Positions 8,457 through 14,680 of a DNA stretch of 30,066 nucleotides are shown here, in pieces. Positions within the stretch are counted from its first letter, which is position 1. Each line of letters starts with the position of its first letter. Under the pieces are notes generated by a model that searched no databases, was not told the origin of the DNA, and was given only the letters and a program-made list of their open reading frames with translations. This stretch comes from an uncultured Bacilli bacterium. Lineage in GTDB: Bacteria > Bacillota_I > Bacilli_A > RF39 > UBA660. The stretch is from the NCBI GenBank assembly GCA_934153655.1, contig CAKPFH010000010.1, forward strand, positions 1 through 30,066. Direction: 5' to 3'. A program made the translations under genes and the position numbers.

Positions 8457-8624
8457 TTAAATAAATTTTAAAGGTTTTATATATAGAATTGTATAATTAT
8501 CTTTATGTTTACTTTCTAAATAAACAAAAAGTTGAGCAATATTACAAAAATCACGTTTATAATCTTTTATAATAGACAAATTATTTTTTTTATATTCAAC
8601 ACGAACAATATAAAAATATATCAT
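8457..8624 (-). CDS. Small phage protein of unknown function (55 aa)
   Basis: ORF of 55 codons whose ATG overlaps the Rep stop codon as TAATG, so it is translationally coupled to rep. The product starts MIYFYIVRVEYKKNN and ends YTILYIKPLKFI; it is basic, with no membrane segment or recognised motif. Its place directly after Rep suggests a replication accessory or regulatory role, but nothing in the sequence proves this. The tight coupling is the main reason to believe it is real. Confidence 0.62.
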   Translation of the reverse strand: MIYFYIVRVEYKKNNLSIIKDYKRDFCNIAQLFVYLESKHKDNYTILYIKPLKFI

Positions 8625-9214
8625 TATTTTGCTCCTTTTAAAAGATTTCTTTTTGATTTGATATATTGTGTAAAAAAGAAAGTATTTTGTGTAGCTATAT
8701 CAAACATATCAATGTGATCACCATACATGAGTGTATCAATTAAATCTGCATATTCAGTAATGTTATTATCTTGAATAAACTCAATTATTTTACGTTTAAA
8801 TAACTTTTGTTGAGTAACAGTTAAACAAAAATAATCTTTTGGATCAAAACCATTTCTACACTGTATTATATCTTCTTCATACTGAAATTTATCTGGATTA
8901 TCTTTGTGGCAAAAATAACGAACTATTCCTCTAACTGAACCAACTGGCTGAATTACATTATTAGCTGCTCCAACACGTTCAGCATAAGTTTGAGCATTTG
9001 TGTAAGTAACAGGTCCATCAAAACATATAAGCACATGATAATGTGGCTTTTTATCTTCTCCAAGTTCAGTTTTATCCTTATCATGATAAGCATATGAAAA
9101 TGGTACTCCTGTACTAATTAAATAGTCTTCCCAATTTTTTGAACATGAATCTTCATATAATACAAATGTCCAATTTCTTTTTTTTATATCATTTTTTAAA
9201 GCATTATTTTTCAT
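8624..9214 (-). CDS. rep: Rolling-circle replication initiator, RepB/Rep_2 (pMV158) family HUH endonuclease
   Basis: Nicks the phage double-strand origin and starts rolling-circle replication. The 196-aa sequence aligns by eye with RepB of pMV158: WTFVLYEDS near the N-terminus, TGVPFSYAYHDKDK with ligands H44 and D47, the HUH motif KPHYHV (H58, H60), GPVT, and the catalytic Tyr in RYFCHKDNP (Y100), matching pMV158 Y99 in its YLTH context. SD AGGAGG lies just upstream of ATG 9214. A matching nick-site hairpin lies 46-54 nt upstream. The C-terminal 80 residues correspond to the oligomerisation region in RepB. Finding this plasmid-type initiator among filamentous-phage genes makes the element a phage-plasmid mosaic. 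Confidence 0.93.
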   Translation of the reverse strand: MKNNALKNDIKKRNWTFVLYEDSCSKNWEDYLISTGVPFSYAYHDKDKTELGEDKKPHYHVLICFDGPVTYTNAQTYAERVGAANNVIQPVGSVRGIVRYFCHKDNPDKFQYEEDIIQCRNGFDPKDYFCLTVTQQKLFKRKIIEFIQDNNITEYADLIDTLMYGDHIDMFDIATQNTFFFTQYIKSKRNLLKGAK

Positions 9215-9247
9215 ATTCCCTCCTAAAAAAAATTAATGCACAATGCA

Positions 9248-9278
9248 CTCCATGGAAGTGTCGTAGTACTCCATGGAG
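9248..9278 (-). other. Double-strand origin nick hairpin (pMV158-type dso)
   Basis: A perfect 9-bp stem (CTCCATGGA at 9248-9256 with TCCATGGAG at 9270-9278) encloses a 13-nt loop. On the minus strand the loop contains TACTACGAC (9268-9260), the nick sequence known for the pMV158 plasmid family, cut between G and A (9262/9261). It lies just upstream of the matching rep gene on the same strand. Flanking TGCA-CAA-TGCA (9236-9247 region) may belong to the Rep binding site. The motif is read directly; function follows from the family. Confidence 0.85.
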
Positions 9279-9508
9279 AATTAACTCCCTTTTTTTTAAA
9301 AACTCCCCCCAAAAAATCAAATAAATAAACAAATAGCTTTATTGTTGATTAATAGAAAAAATTAACTTACAAATATCTAATGACATAAAATTTTTACAAA
9401 ATTTTAGTCCTTGGTCGGTTGAAAAATCTAAGATTTTTCTATTTAGTGTATTTTTTTAAATGGGGTTCCCCCCCTCAAAGGTAACCTCCCCATTTTGCAA
9501 AAATAGCA
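9279..9508. other. Phage intergenic region (origin/packaging region)
   Basis: Non-coding stretch between rep and the Zot-like gene. Besides the nick hairpin next to it, it holds a C6 run near 9305-9310, a hairpin at 9421-9439 (GAAAAATC-taa-GATTTTTC) and a long hairpin at 9458-9495. In filamentous phages the replication origins and packaging signal sit together in such a region. Confidence 0.55.
9458..9495. other. Long G/C-rich hairpin, candidate packaging signal or single-strand origin
   Basis: AAATGGGG (9458-9465) pairs perfectly with CCCCATTT (9488-9495). The loop holds a run of seven C and the palindrome GGTAACC (9480-9486). It lies just after the Zot-like gene in transcription direction and has no U-run directly following on the minus strand, so it is not a standard terminator. 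Confidence 0.45.
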
Positions 9509-10156
9509 CTATGATTTAATTTGTTCAAATGTGTCATAAGAATTAGCAACAGATAAATTACATTTACTAATTGTAGTTTCGTAAAGTGGTGCAATATACT
9601 CATTATCCTCATTACTCCATTTCATTTGTTCAGCATCATACATTGACTTTATTAATATTCCTAAGCCTAAAAAATTTAACATTTTACAATCAATTTGATA
9701 ACGACAATAACGACGTAATGTAATGTTAATTTCGAGCCATTCTTGCGCAGTAGTGATAAAAATAATACGACGTTTTCGCATTTGTGATAAAAAATCTAAA
9801 ACATCAGTATTTATCTTACTAGATTTAGTAAGAGCTGTAAAAATCTCATCATAGAAAATAATACAATCATGTTCATTACGTAATTTTAATAAATTATCAA
9901 ATCCAGTAAAATAAGTATATTTAACACCTTTAATAGTTGATACGTTTGAATAGATTGGCATATTAGAATTATTTAAGATAAATTCAACAGCAGAGTAAGT
10001 TTTTCCAGAGCCTTGCTTGCCACAATAGCAATAAACTCCAAATTTTTCCCTTTTAGGTGCAAAACCTTTTTTAAAAAAGGTTTTAAATTTAATTTTAACG
10101 TGACGAAAGCGAATAATAATGATAATAATAAATATTAGTATAAAAATATATAACAT
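9509..10156 (-). CDS. Zot-like / gpI-type phage assembly ATPase
   Basis: Expected to drive extrusion of phage DNA through the membrane. The 215-aa protein has one N-terminal membrane segment (residues 2-16, nearly all Ile/Leu/Phe), a basic stretch, Walker A GKQGSGKT (46-53) and a Walker B-like CIIFYDEIF (98-106). SQMRKRRIIFITTAQEW resembles the sensor region of Zot proteins. Classical gpI/Zot has its membrane segment after the ATPase domain, so the N-terminal anchor here is a topological difference. SD AAGAAAGGA lies before ATG 10156. It ends the morphogenesis operon. Confidence 0.85.
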   Translation of the reverse strand: MLYIFILIFIIIIIIRFRHVKIKFKTFFKKGFAPKREKFGVYCYCGKQGSGKTYSAVEFILNNSNMPIYSNVSTIKGVKYTYFTGFDNLLKLRNEHDCIIFYDEIFTALTKSSKINTDVLDFLSQMRKRRIIFITTAQEWLEINITLRRYCRYQIDCKMLNFLGLGILIKSMYDAEQMKWSNEDNEYIAPLYETTISKCNLSVANSYDTFEQIKS

Positions 10157-10170
10157 AATTTTCCTTTCTT

Positions 10171-10207
10171 AAAGCCTTGCGGCTTATATAGAGCCGCTTA
10201 CGGCTTT
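10171..10207 (-). other. Strong hairpin between the 99-aa gene and the Zot-like gene
   Basis: AAAGCC+GCGGCT (10171-10184) pairs with AGCCGC+GGCTTT (10192-10207), with a small internal loop. It overlaps the stop codon of the 99-aa gene and ends just before the SD of the ATPase gene. There is no U-run, so it more likely controls mRNA stability or translation of the ATPase than termination. Confidence 0.5.
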
Positions 10208-10497
10208 AATTTGTTATACCATTTTAAAGCAAGTTTTATAGTATAAAATAACATAGGAGCAGTTAATTTAAATGTAAAATACATTACAATTAAACTTAAT
10301 GTTTCATTAGATAAACCTAACGTACTAATAGCCCAACCAATTGATTGACCTACAAGAGTAAAAAAATTTCCAACTGATGTTAAGGCGTTTGATAAATCAG
10401 GTAATGCTGATTTAATTAATAAATCAATTGGAGATAATACTAAACTAACTAATGAAATAATTAATTTCATCATACCCATTAATAACTTATTTATCAT
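10198..10497 (-). CDS. Membrane protein in gpVI-like position (minor virion protein candidate)
   Basis: Hydrophobic 99-aa protein with about three membrane segments (residues 3-24, 45-62, 66-88) and a basic C-terminus (KLALKWYNKLKP). It begins at an ATGA overlap with the upstream 472-aa gene, so the two are translationally coupled. In filamentous phages the gene after the adsorption protein and before the ATPase is gpVI, a hydrophobic minor tip protein; length and topology agree. No motif confirms the function. Confidence 0.68.
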   Translation of the reverse strand: MINKLLMGMMKLIISLVSLVLSPIDLLIKSALPDLSNALTSVGNFFTLVGQSIGWAISTLGLSNETLSLIVMYFTFKLTAPMLFYTIKLALKWYNKLKP

Positions 10498-11912
10498 AAA
10501 TCTAACACCTCAACTTTATCTTCATCAGGATTTTTAAAATCTTTTACCAAAGCAAATATTTTTATACAAACCCAATATGCTGTGATACCGAATGTAATAG
10601 TTTGATAAACTGTTAAAAATGAGCCAAAATTATCTTGATAAATTGTAGACATACAGGGTAATTGTAAATTATTATTTTTTTCTAAAAATGGAATTTTTAA
10701 AGATAGTGGAGAACAAGTTGAACTCGTTATAGATCCAATTAAAGTCAGTGGAGATGTTATTATGCTTGTTAAACCGAATGTGTCAGTTGTAAAACCACTA
10801 AAAAAATCATTTGCTTTATTTACAGCTGATGAAGTATCATCATTATTTATAGTATTATTTAAATCGTCTAACTTATCGTTTGTATCATTTAATTTATCAT
10901 TTGTATCGTCTAACTTAGAACTACATTTTTGCTGATTAGGTAAAATATAAGATGTACTATTACCAGTTAAAATTGCAGGTTTAAATTTTACGTTGTTATA
11001 AGTACCAGGACTAACACGAATAAAAACATTAGATAATATCGAAGAAGTTAAAGTGAATTGCTTAGTTGTTGAAGTATCATAATCACGTAATTCGTCAATT
11101 ACTAAAGTAATATCAGAATTACCAGTGTTAGCAAGTAAAGTATAATCACCTGGATTTAAAGTTAAAGTACCTAATTTTAGCCACTGGGTACTATCATTAG
11201 AACCATTTATAACAACTTCACCAGTTGAAGAAATGTAATTATCGTGAGGAATAATATTTTTAATACAATTATTTAAACTGTCATTTATAGTATCATTTAA
11301 TTTATTATTTGAATTATCAATGATATTTTGAATATCATTTTGAGATAATTTATTCGCATTTCCATTTGAAGAAATTGATAAGTTTGTTAATTTAGGAGTA
11401 GTTGAAACAGTTTTATTTGAGCCAAACGGAATAGCAATAAAACTTGCATTTGTTTTAGCTGTAAAAATATAAGATAAATTACTTGAACTAGCATTATTAT
11501 ATTTTAAATCTGTATTTGTGTTGTTAATATAACTTGAACGTGCTTGCTCAATAGTGTTACCAATACCTAAATTAGATTTTTTTGACAAAATAGAATTTGC
11601 ATCTGTACCTTCCAAATCAACGAAATAAGATAATGAATATAAATTATCTTGAACGAGTGGAGTATCCAAACTACAAATTACAAGAGAACCATAAGAATTA
11701 GCAGTTAGTGTAAATGAATTTTCAGTCTTATAATAGTTTTCACCAGAAATTGTTAATAATTGTGTTTGAGAAGTTCCAAAATTATCATAAAAAATGCATG
11801 ATGAAGGAACTGTTGAAGCACTAACATTTGTTGAAAAATAAATAATAAAACATATTATTGAAAAAATTATTAGATATTTTATTATTTGTTTTAATTTATT
11901 TTTATCTATCAT
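10494..11912 (-). CDS. Large virion surface protein, probable adsorption (gpIII-like) protein
   Basis: Protein of 472 aa built like a filamentous-phage adsorption protein. It has an N-terminal signal or anchor (about residues 9-32, ending near NVSAS), a long Ser/Thr/Asn-rich extracellular part with two beta-rich segments (about 35-180 and 225-325), a hydrophilic heptad-like linker at about 330-365 with repeats of DTNDKLN/DTNDKLD, and a C-terminal membrane segment (about 430-458) before an acidic tail. The beta segments may bind host surface glycans or teichoic acid. It ends in TGA inside ATGA, the next start. Similarity is by architecture only. Confidence 0.7.
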   Translation of the reverse strand: MIDKNKLKQIIKYLIIFSIICFIIYFSTNVSASTVPSSCIFYDNFGTSQTQLLTISGENYYKTENSFTLTANSYGSLVICSLDTPLVQDNLYSLSYFVDLEGTDANSILSKKSNLGIGNTIEQARSSYINNTNTDLKYNNASSSNLSYIFTAKTNASFIAIPFGSNKTVSTTPKLTNLSISSNGNANKLSQNDIQNIIDNSNNKLNDTINDSLNNCIKNIIPHDNYISSTGEVVINGSNDSTQWLKLGTLTLNPGDYTLLANTGNSDITLVIDELRDYDTSTTKQFTLTSSILSNVFIRVSPGTYNNVKFKPAILTGNSTSYILPNQQKCSSKLDDTNDKLNDTNDKLDDLNNTINNDDTSSAVNKANDFFSGFTTDTFGLTSIITSPLTLIGSITSSTCSPLSLKIPFLEKNNNLQLPCMSTIYQDNFGSFLTVYQTITFGITAYWVCIKIFALVKDFKNPDEDKVEVLDL

Positions 11913-12235
11913 TGAAACCTCCTAAACAAGCGTTTAAAAACTTTTATTGGTATATAAAAAGAGAAAATCGAAATAATTAAAAATACAATTAAAATACTAT
12001 CTAAATCATTACGATAATAAACATTATCAGTTAAAACATCATTTGTTAAACAAACTGGAAGATTGCTATAATTTCCAAAATTTTGCGTACCATCTTGATA
12101 CAAATAATTAGAATTAATAAAATAATCACGATAACTAATATCTTGATTTCTCGTAGGTGTTTGAGAATATGCACGTATTGTATTTGAATCACGTACTACA
12201 TAACATTTATAATTTAAATCAGGAACATAAATCAT
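11909..12235 (-). CDS. Minor virion/membrane protein of Firmicutes inoviruses (108 aa)
   Basis: The N-terminus MIYVPDLNYKCYVV leads a short Tyr/Asn-rich extracytoplasmic domain with two Cys (about residues 11 and 62). A single C-terminal membrane segment (81-98) is followed by a strongly basic tail (KVFKRLFRRFQ). The start overlaps the upstream 37-aa ORF as TAATG, and its stop overlaps the next start as ATGA. From memory this pattern recurs in filamentous prophages of Firmicutes next to the adsorption protein. The role is unproven; the tail topology fits a coat or tip component. Confidence 0.68.
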   Translation of the reverse strand: MIYVPDLNYKCYVVRDSNTIRAYSQTPTRNQDISYRDYFINSNYLYQDGTQNFGNYSNLPVCLTNDVLTDNVYYRNDLDSILIVFLIISIFSFYIPIKVFKRLFRRFQ

Positions 12236-12348
12236 TATTTTGTACCAAATAAAAGTGAACCAATAAAATCAAATAAAATATAAATTGAAATAACAGGAAC
12301 TATTAAATCTACCATTTGTTTCATAAATGCAATTGCAACATCAAACAT
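12235..12348 (-). CDS. 37-aa membrane peptide, candidate minor coat protein
   Basis: Short ORF starting MFDVAIAFMKQMVDLIV and ending FIGSLLFGTK. It has one central hydrophobic helix and a lone Lys at the end, a size and topology like the gpVII/gpIX tip proteins of filamentous phages. A strong SD (AAAGGAG) stands 9 nt before ATG 12348, and the TAA overlaps the next ATG (TAATG). These signals make it a convincing gene despite its length. Confidence 0.72.
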   Translation of the reverse strand: MFDVAIAFMKQMVDLIVPVISIYILFDFIGSLLFGTK

Positions 12349-12382
12349 TTCTTTTATTCTCCTTTCTTTATTAAATAAAAAA

Positions 12383-12463
12383 ATATGGAAGCTTATCTAT
12401 TAGACCACTAATAGCATTTACGCTCTTACAGAATCCCTACTGTAATCACTCGCTTAACCATAT
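12383..12463 (-). other. Multi-hairpin structured element between coat and minor virion genes
   Basis: A closing helix pairs ATATGG (12383-12388) with CCATAT (12458-12463) and continues with AAGC (12389-12392) and GCTT (12452-12455). Inside are two perfect hairpins: CTATTAG-ACCA-CTAATAG (12397-12414) and TTACAG-8 nt-CTGTAA (12426-12445). On the minus strand the closing helix is followed by a run of seven T (12383-12377). This looks like a junction RNA ending in an intrinsic terminator. It may be the phage central terminator/attenuator that makes major coat mRNA outnumber minor coat mRNA, or a small RNA. Confidence 0.62.
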
Positions 12464-12477
12464 CAAATTTTCCAACC

Positions 12478-12494
12478 GATAGGAGCGACCTATC
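12478..12494 (-). other. Small hairpin downstream of the coat gene
   Basis: GATAGG-5 nt-CCTATC, a 6-bp stem just 3' of the major coat gene in transcription direction, upstream of the larger structured element. No U-run follows; a role in mRNA stability is possible. Confidence 0.35.
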
Positions 12495-12520
12495 TCTAAT
12501 TTTAATAAATTTAAATAAAC

Positions 12521-12736
12521 TTAAAAACGGACTTTACCTTTACTAGCACCTTTGATTAATTTACGTAAAAAATATAATCCAAGAGATGCAATTGTTAGAG
12601 TAATTACCCAAGGCATTAAATCAGATACAGTACCGAATAGAGTACCAGATGTAATACCTGTATTTAATTGTGATACAACCTCACTCATTGAACCTGTTGT
12701 AGTTGTAGTTGTAGTCGAATCTAATAAAAACAACAA
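12521..12736 (-). CDS. Major coat protein (gpVIII-like)
   Basis: Product of 71 aa with the hallmarks of a filamentous-phage major coat protein: a polar N-terminus, a single hydrophobic helix (WVITLTIASLGLYFL) and a basic C-terminus (RKLIKGASKGKVRF) that would face packaged DNA. The N-terminus contains seven Thr from an ACA/ACT triplet run. I accept TTG at 12736, about 9 nt after the strong SD GGAGG. An ATG at 12688 would give a 55-aa form but has only a weak SD. Either it lacks a signal peptide, or the TTG-initiated leader replaces one. It is followed by structured DNA that probably limits downstream expression. Confidence 0.83.
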   Translation of the reverse strand: MLFLLDSTTTTTTTGSMSEVVSQLNTGITSGTLFGTVSDLMPWVITLTIASLGLYFLRKLIKGASKGKVRF

Positions 12737-12757
12737 ACTACATTCCTCCTTTCCTTA

Positions 12758-12955
12758 TTATTTTTTATCTAAGAAGTCTAAATCTTCTAAATTATAACGA
12801 TTATCAGTTTTTTGTAAATTTAATAAAGCAAGTTCTGCTTTCTCTAAAAAAACCAATTTCTCGTAACCTGGTAATAGTTTAATAACTACTACTTGATATT
12901 CACTTCCTTTTTTTGAAACTCGTGTTTCTAATGTAGCTTCTATTTTTTTGCTCAT
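12758..12955 (-). CDS. Small protein, candidate phage ssDNA-binding protein
   Basis: A 65-aa protein beginning MSKKIEATLETRVSKKG, then a beta-rich YQVVVIKLLPGYEKLVFLEKAELALLN and an acidic tail. It lies immediately upstream of the major coat gene, where filamentous phages encode the ssDNA-binding protein (gpV), and its size and alternating pattern fit a small OB-like fold. No motif proves it. ATG 12955 has SD AAAGGAGAG. A TATAAT-like box at 12979-12974 is upstream but so close that transcripts would lose the SD, so the true promoter is uncertain. Confidence 0.55.
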   Translation of the reverse strand: MSKKIEATLETRVSKKGSEYQVVVIKLLPGYEKLVFLEKAELALLNLQKTDNRYNLEDLDFLDKK

Positions 12956-13013
12956 TTGTTACACTCTCCTTTCATTATAGTTTTAACATAAAATTTTTCT
13001 ATCTCCACCAAAA

Positions 13014-13040
13014 ATAAAAAAAGTTAGCAAAATGCTAACT
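13014..13040 (-). terminator. Rho-independent terminator after the 61-aa ORF
   Basis: AGTTAGC (13022-13028), 5-nt loop, GCTAACT (13034-13040), with a T-rich run on the minus strand (13021-13014). The stem includes the stop codon of the 61-aa ORF and separates it from the structural operon. Confidence 0.8.
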
Positions 13041-13220
13041 GAACTTATATAATTTATAATTATGATTACCTATGCACAATACAATATAACCTAAAATAGA
13101 ATTTTTAAACTTTCTATTCAATTCTTTAATTTCATAATTATACTTGATTGATATTTCTTTAATATCATCATAATAGCACAAAATATTATCGTTAAAATCA
13201 TATAGAACAAAATAATACAA
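13035..13220 (-). CDS. Small phage ORF of unknown function (61 aa)
   Basis: First prophage gene next to attR. It starts with TTG at 13220 behind GGAAAGGA and ends inside its own terminator. The product starts MYYFVLYDFNDNILCYYDD and is Tyr/Asn/Lys-rich, with no membrane segment or known motif. A separate transcription unit at the phage edge would suit a regulator, but there is no visible HTH. The SD and the dedicated terminator argue it is real. Confidence 0.55.
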   Translation of the reverse strand: MYYFVLYDFNDNILCYYDDIKEISIKYNYEIKELNRKFKNSILGYIVLCIGNHNYKLYKFS

Positions 13221-13254
13221 TTTAATCCTTTCCGATTAAATATATTTAGTGTAC

Positions 13255-13275
13255 AATCCCGTACTGGTCACCAAG
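13255..13275. repeat. attR, 21-bp direct repeat
   Basis: Exact copy of 7382-7402; it carries only the last 19 bases of tRNA-Glu. Host DNA, including the tRNA operon terminator, resumes immediately afterwards. Confidence 0.93.
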
Positions 13276-13287
13276 AATAAGAATTTG

Positions 13288-13310
13288 CTTCCGAGAGAGG
13301 AAGTTTTTTT
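13288..13310 (+). terminator. Original terminator of the host tRNA operon
   Basis: CTTCC, 6-nt loop, GGAAG, then seven T. It lies 12 nt after attR, i.e. 12 nt after the tRNA-Glu 3' end in the empty chromosome. The prophage has separated it from the tRNA operon. Confidence 0.8.
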
Positions 13311-13454
13311 ATGCCGTGAATTTTGTCAAGTAAAATGTGTTTGGCCAAAAAAATAGGCTACGAAGTAATTTGAGATGAAAAAGTGCTCAAATCAACTGTT
13401 TTAATAATATATTTGCGCAAATTTTAATTAATTATTTTTTTTTATTAAAAATGC

Positions 13455-13483
13455 TTGACTGTTTAAAATTATCTGTATAGAAT
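13455..13483 (+). promoter_or_regulatory. Putative promoter of tnpB
   Basis: TTGACT at 13455-13460, 17-nt spacer, TAGAAT at 13478-13483, 25 nt before the tnpB start. Confidence 0.6.
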
Positions 13484-13507
13484 ATTGGTTACCAAGGGGA
13501 TGAATAC

Positions 13508-14680
13508 ATGAACTTATATAAAACCTATAAATTTAGAATGTATCCGAATGATGATCAAATAGAGAAAATATCATTATTTTTTAAAGCTAAAAGACTTATT
13601 TACAATAAATATATTGAAAAAATGAAAGATAATGAAACTATTAGCGGTTTCTTTCATTATCGATATTCATTTGAAAATTTTCAAAACGATTTAAAAAAAA
13701 TAAGACAAGAATATCCTTGGTTAAATGATATTGATGGTTGTATAATGAGAACTACTTTACAGGATGTTGATAATGCTTTTGCACGGTTCTATAACGGAGA
13801 AGCTAATTATCCAAAATATAAGAGCTATTATCAATCACAAATTTACAAAACAATATGCATATATCATAATAATAGGAAAACGAAAATTCAAAGTGTTGAA
13901 ATCGATTTGTTAAAAAAAACAATTAAATTGCCTAAATTAGATAAAATAAAGATTGCTGGTTACAGAAAAATGGAAAAATTTGAAAAAACTATATTAAGTG
14001 TTACTGTAAAAAAAACTGGTAAAAAATATTATGCTTATGTATTAACAAGAGAAATTATTGAATTTGAATTTAATTTCAAAGAAAAAAAATTAAGTTCAAT
14101 AGTGGGATTAGATTTAGGAATTAAAAATATGGTTGTTACAAGTGATGGGGTAAAATATCCATCTTTAAATATTGGACGTATTGAAGAGCAAATTAGGTTA
14201 TTGCAAAAAAAATTGACTGCTTCAGAACTAAAAAGTAAAAACCATGAAAAAATAGCATTAAAAATTCAAAAAAAATATCAGACAATCACTAATAAAAGAT
14301 TGGAAGCTATTCATTTTATAACAAATGATTTAATAAAAAAATATGATGTATTTGTAGTAGAAAATTTGTCTGTTAAAGAAATGCTGCAGAGAAATAATTC
14401 ATCTTTATCTAATAAAATACAGAATTCTGCCTTTTACGAAATAATCAAACAATTAGAAAGAAAGGCAACACTTAATGGTAAAATTGTTATAAAAGTAGAT
14501 AAATATTTTCCTAGTAGTCAATTATGCTCTATATGTGGCTTTCAAAACAAAAAAATGAAAAATATTAGTATACGTAACTGGGTGTGTCCTAGATGTGGTT
14601 CAAATAATGATAGAGATGTGAATGCAAGTATTAACATAAGAAACGAAGGATATAAATTATTGCAAATTAATAATAATTAG
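13508..14680 (+). CDS. tnpB: TnpB, RNA-guided RuvC nuclease of IS200/IS605 elements
   Basis: Transposon-encoded nuclease ancestral to Cas12. TnpB uses a guide RNA from the element's right end to cut matching DNA. The 390-aa product has an intact RuvC triad, D202 (GLDLGIKN), E285 (VVENLSV) and D370 (DRDVNASIN), and a zinc finger CSIC...CPRC (C340, C343, C360, C363). The N-terminus LYKTYKFRMYPNDDQ is the usual OrfB helix-turn-helix start. All parts needed for activity seem present. Without tnpA the element cannot move by itself. SD AAGGGGAT precedes ATG 13508. Confidence 0.95.
   Translation: MNLYKTYKFRMYPNDDQIEKISLFFKAKRLIYNKYIEKMKDNETISGFFHYRYSFENFQNDLKKIRQEYPWLNDIDGCIMRTTLQDVDNAFARFYNGEANYPKYKSYYQSQIYKTICIYHNNRKTKIQSVEIDLLKKTIKLPKLDKIKIAGYRKMEKFEKTILSVTVKKTGKKYYAYVLTREIIEFEFNFKEKKLSSIVGLDLGIKNMVVTSDGVKYPSLNIGRIEEQIRLLQKKLTASELKSKNHEKIALKIQKKYQTITNKRLEAIHFITNDLIKKYDVFVVENLSVKEMLQRNNSSLSNKIQNSAFYEIIKQLERKATLNGKIVIKVDKYFPSSQLCSICGFQNKKMKNISIRNWVCPRCGSNNDRDVNASINIRNEGYKLLQINNN

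Larger units (their letters stand above)
7382..13275. mobile_element. Inovirus-type (filamentous phage) prophage integrated at tRNA-Glu
   Basis: Bounded by an exact 21-bp direct repeat (attL 7382-7402, attR 13255-13275), giving a unit of 5873 bp. All genes are on the minus strand: 61-aa ORF, possible ssDNA-binding protein, major coat protein, small coat-like peptides, adsorption-type protein, 99-aa membrane protein, Zot-like ATPase, rolling-circle Rep, 55-aa ORF, tyrosine integrase. The gene order (small basic protein, coat, minor virion proteins, adhesin, membrane protein, Zot) follows the filamentous phage plan. Stop/start overlaps (ATGA, TAATG) tie the morphogenesis genes together. No capsid, tail, terminase or lysis gene is present, consistent with a chronically extruded phage. 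The inovirus label rests on organisation and single motifs, since these structural proteins diverge beyond simple recognition. Confidence 0.87.

Noticed and set aside
8532..8717. Plus-strand 61-aa ORF in the prophage
   Set aside because: Antisense to rep and the coupled 55-aa ORF; no SD, Phe/Ile-rich shadow.
12383..12463. A tRNA in the structured element after the coat gene
   Set aside because: No T arm consensus, wrong arm sizes and no CCA; better seen as a multi-hairpin terminator-like element.
12552..12797. Plus-strand 81-aa ORF opposite the major coat gene
   Set aside because: It is the mirror of the coat gene; its poly-Val tract is the antisense of the Thr triplets.
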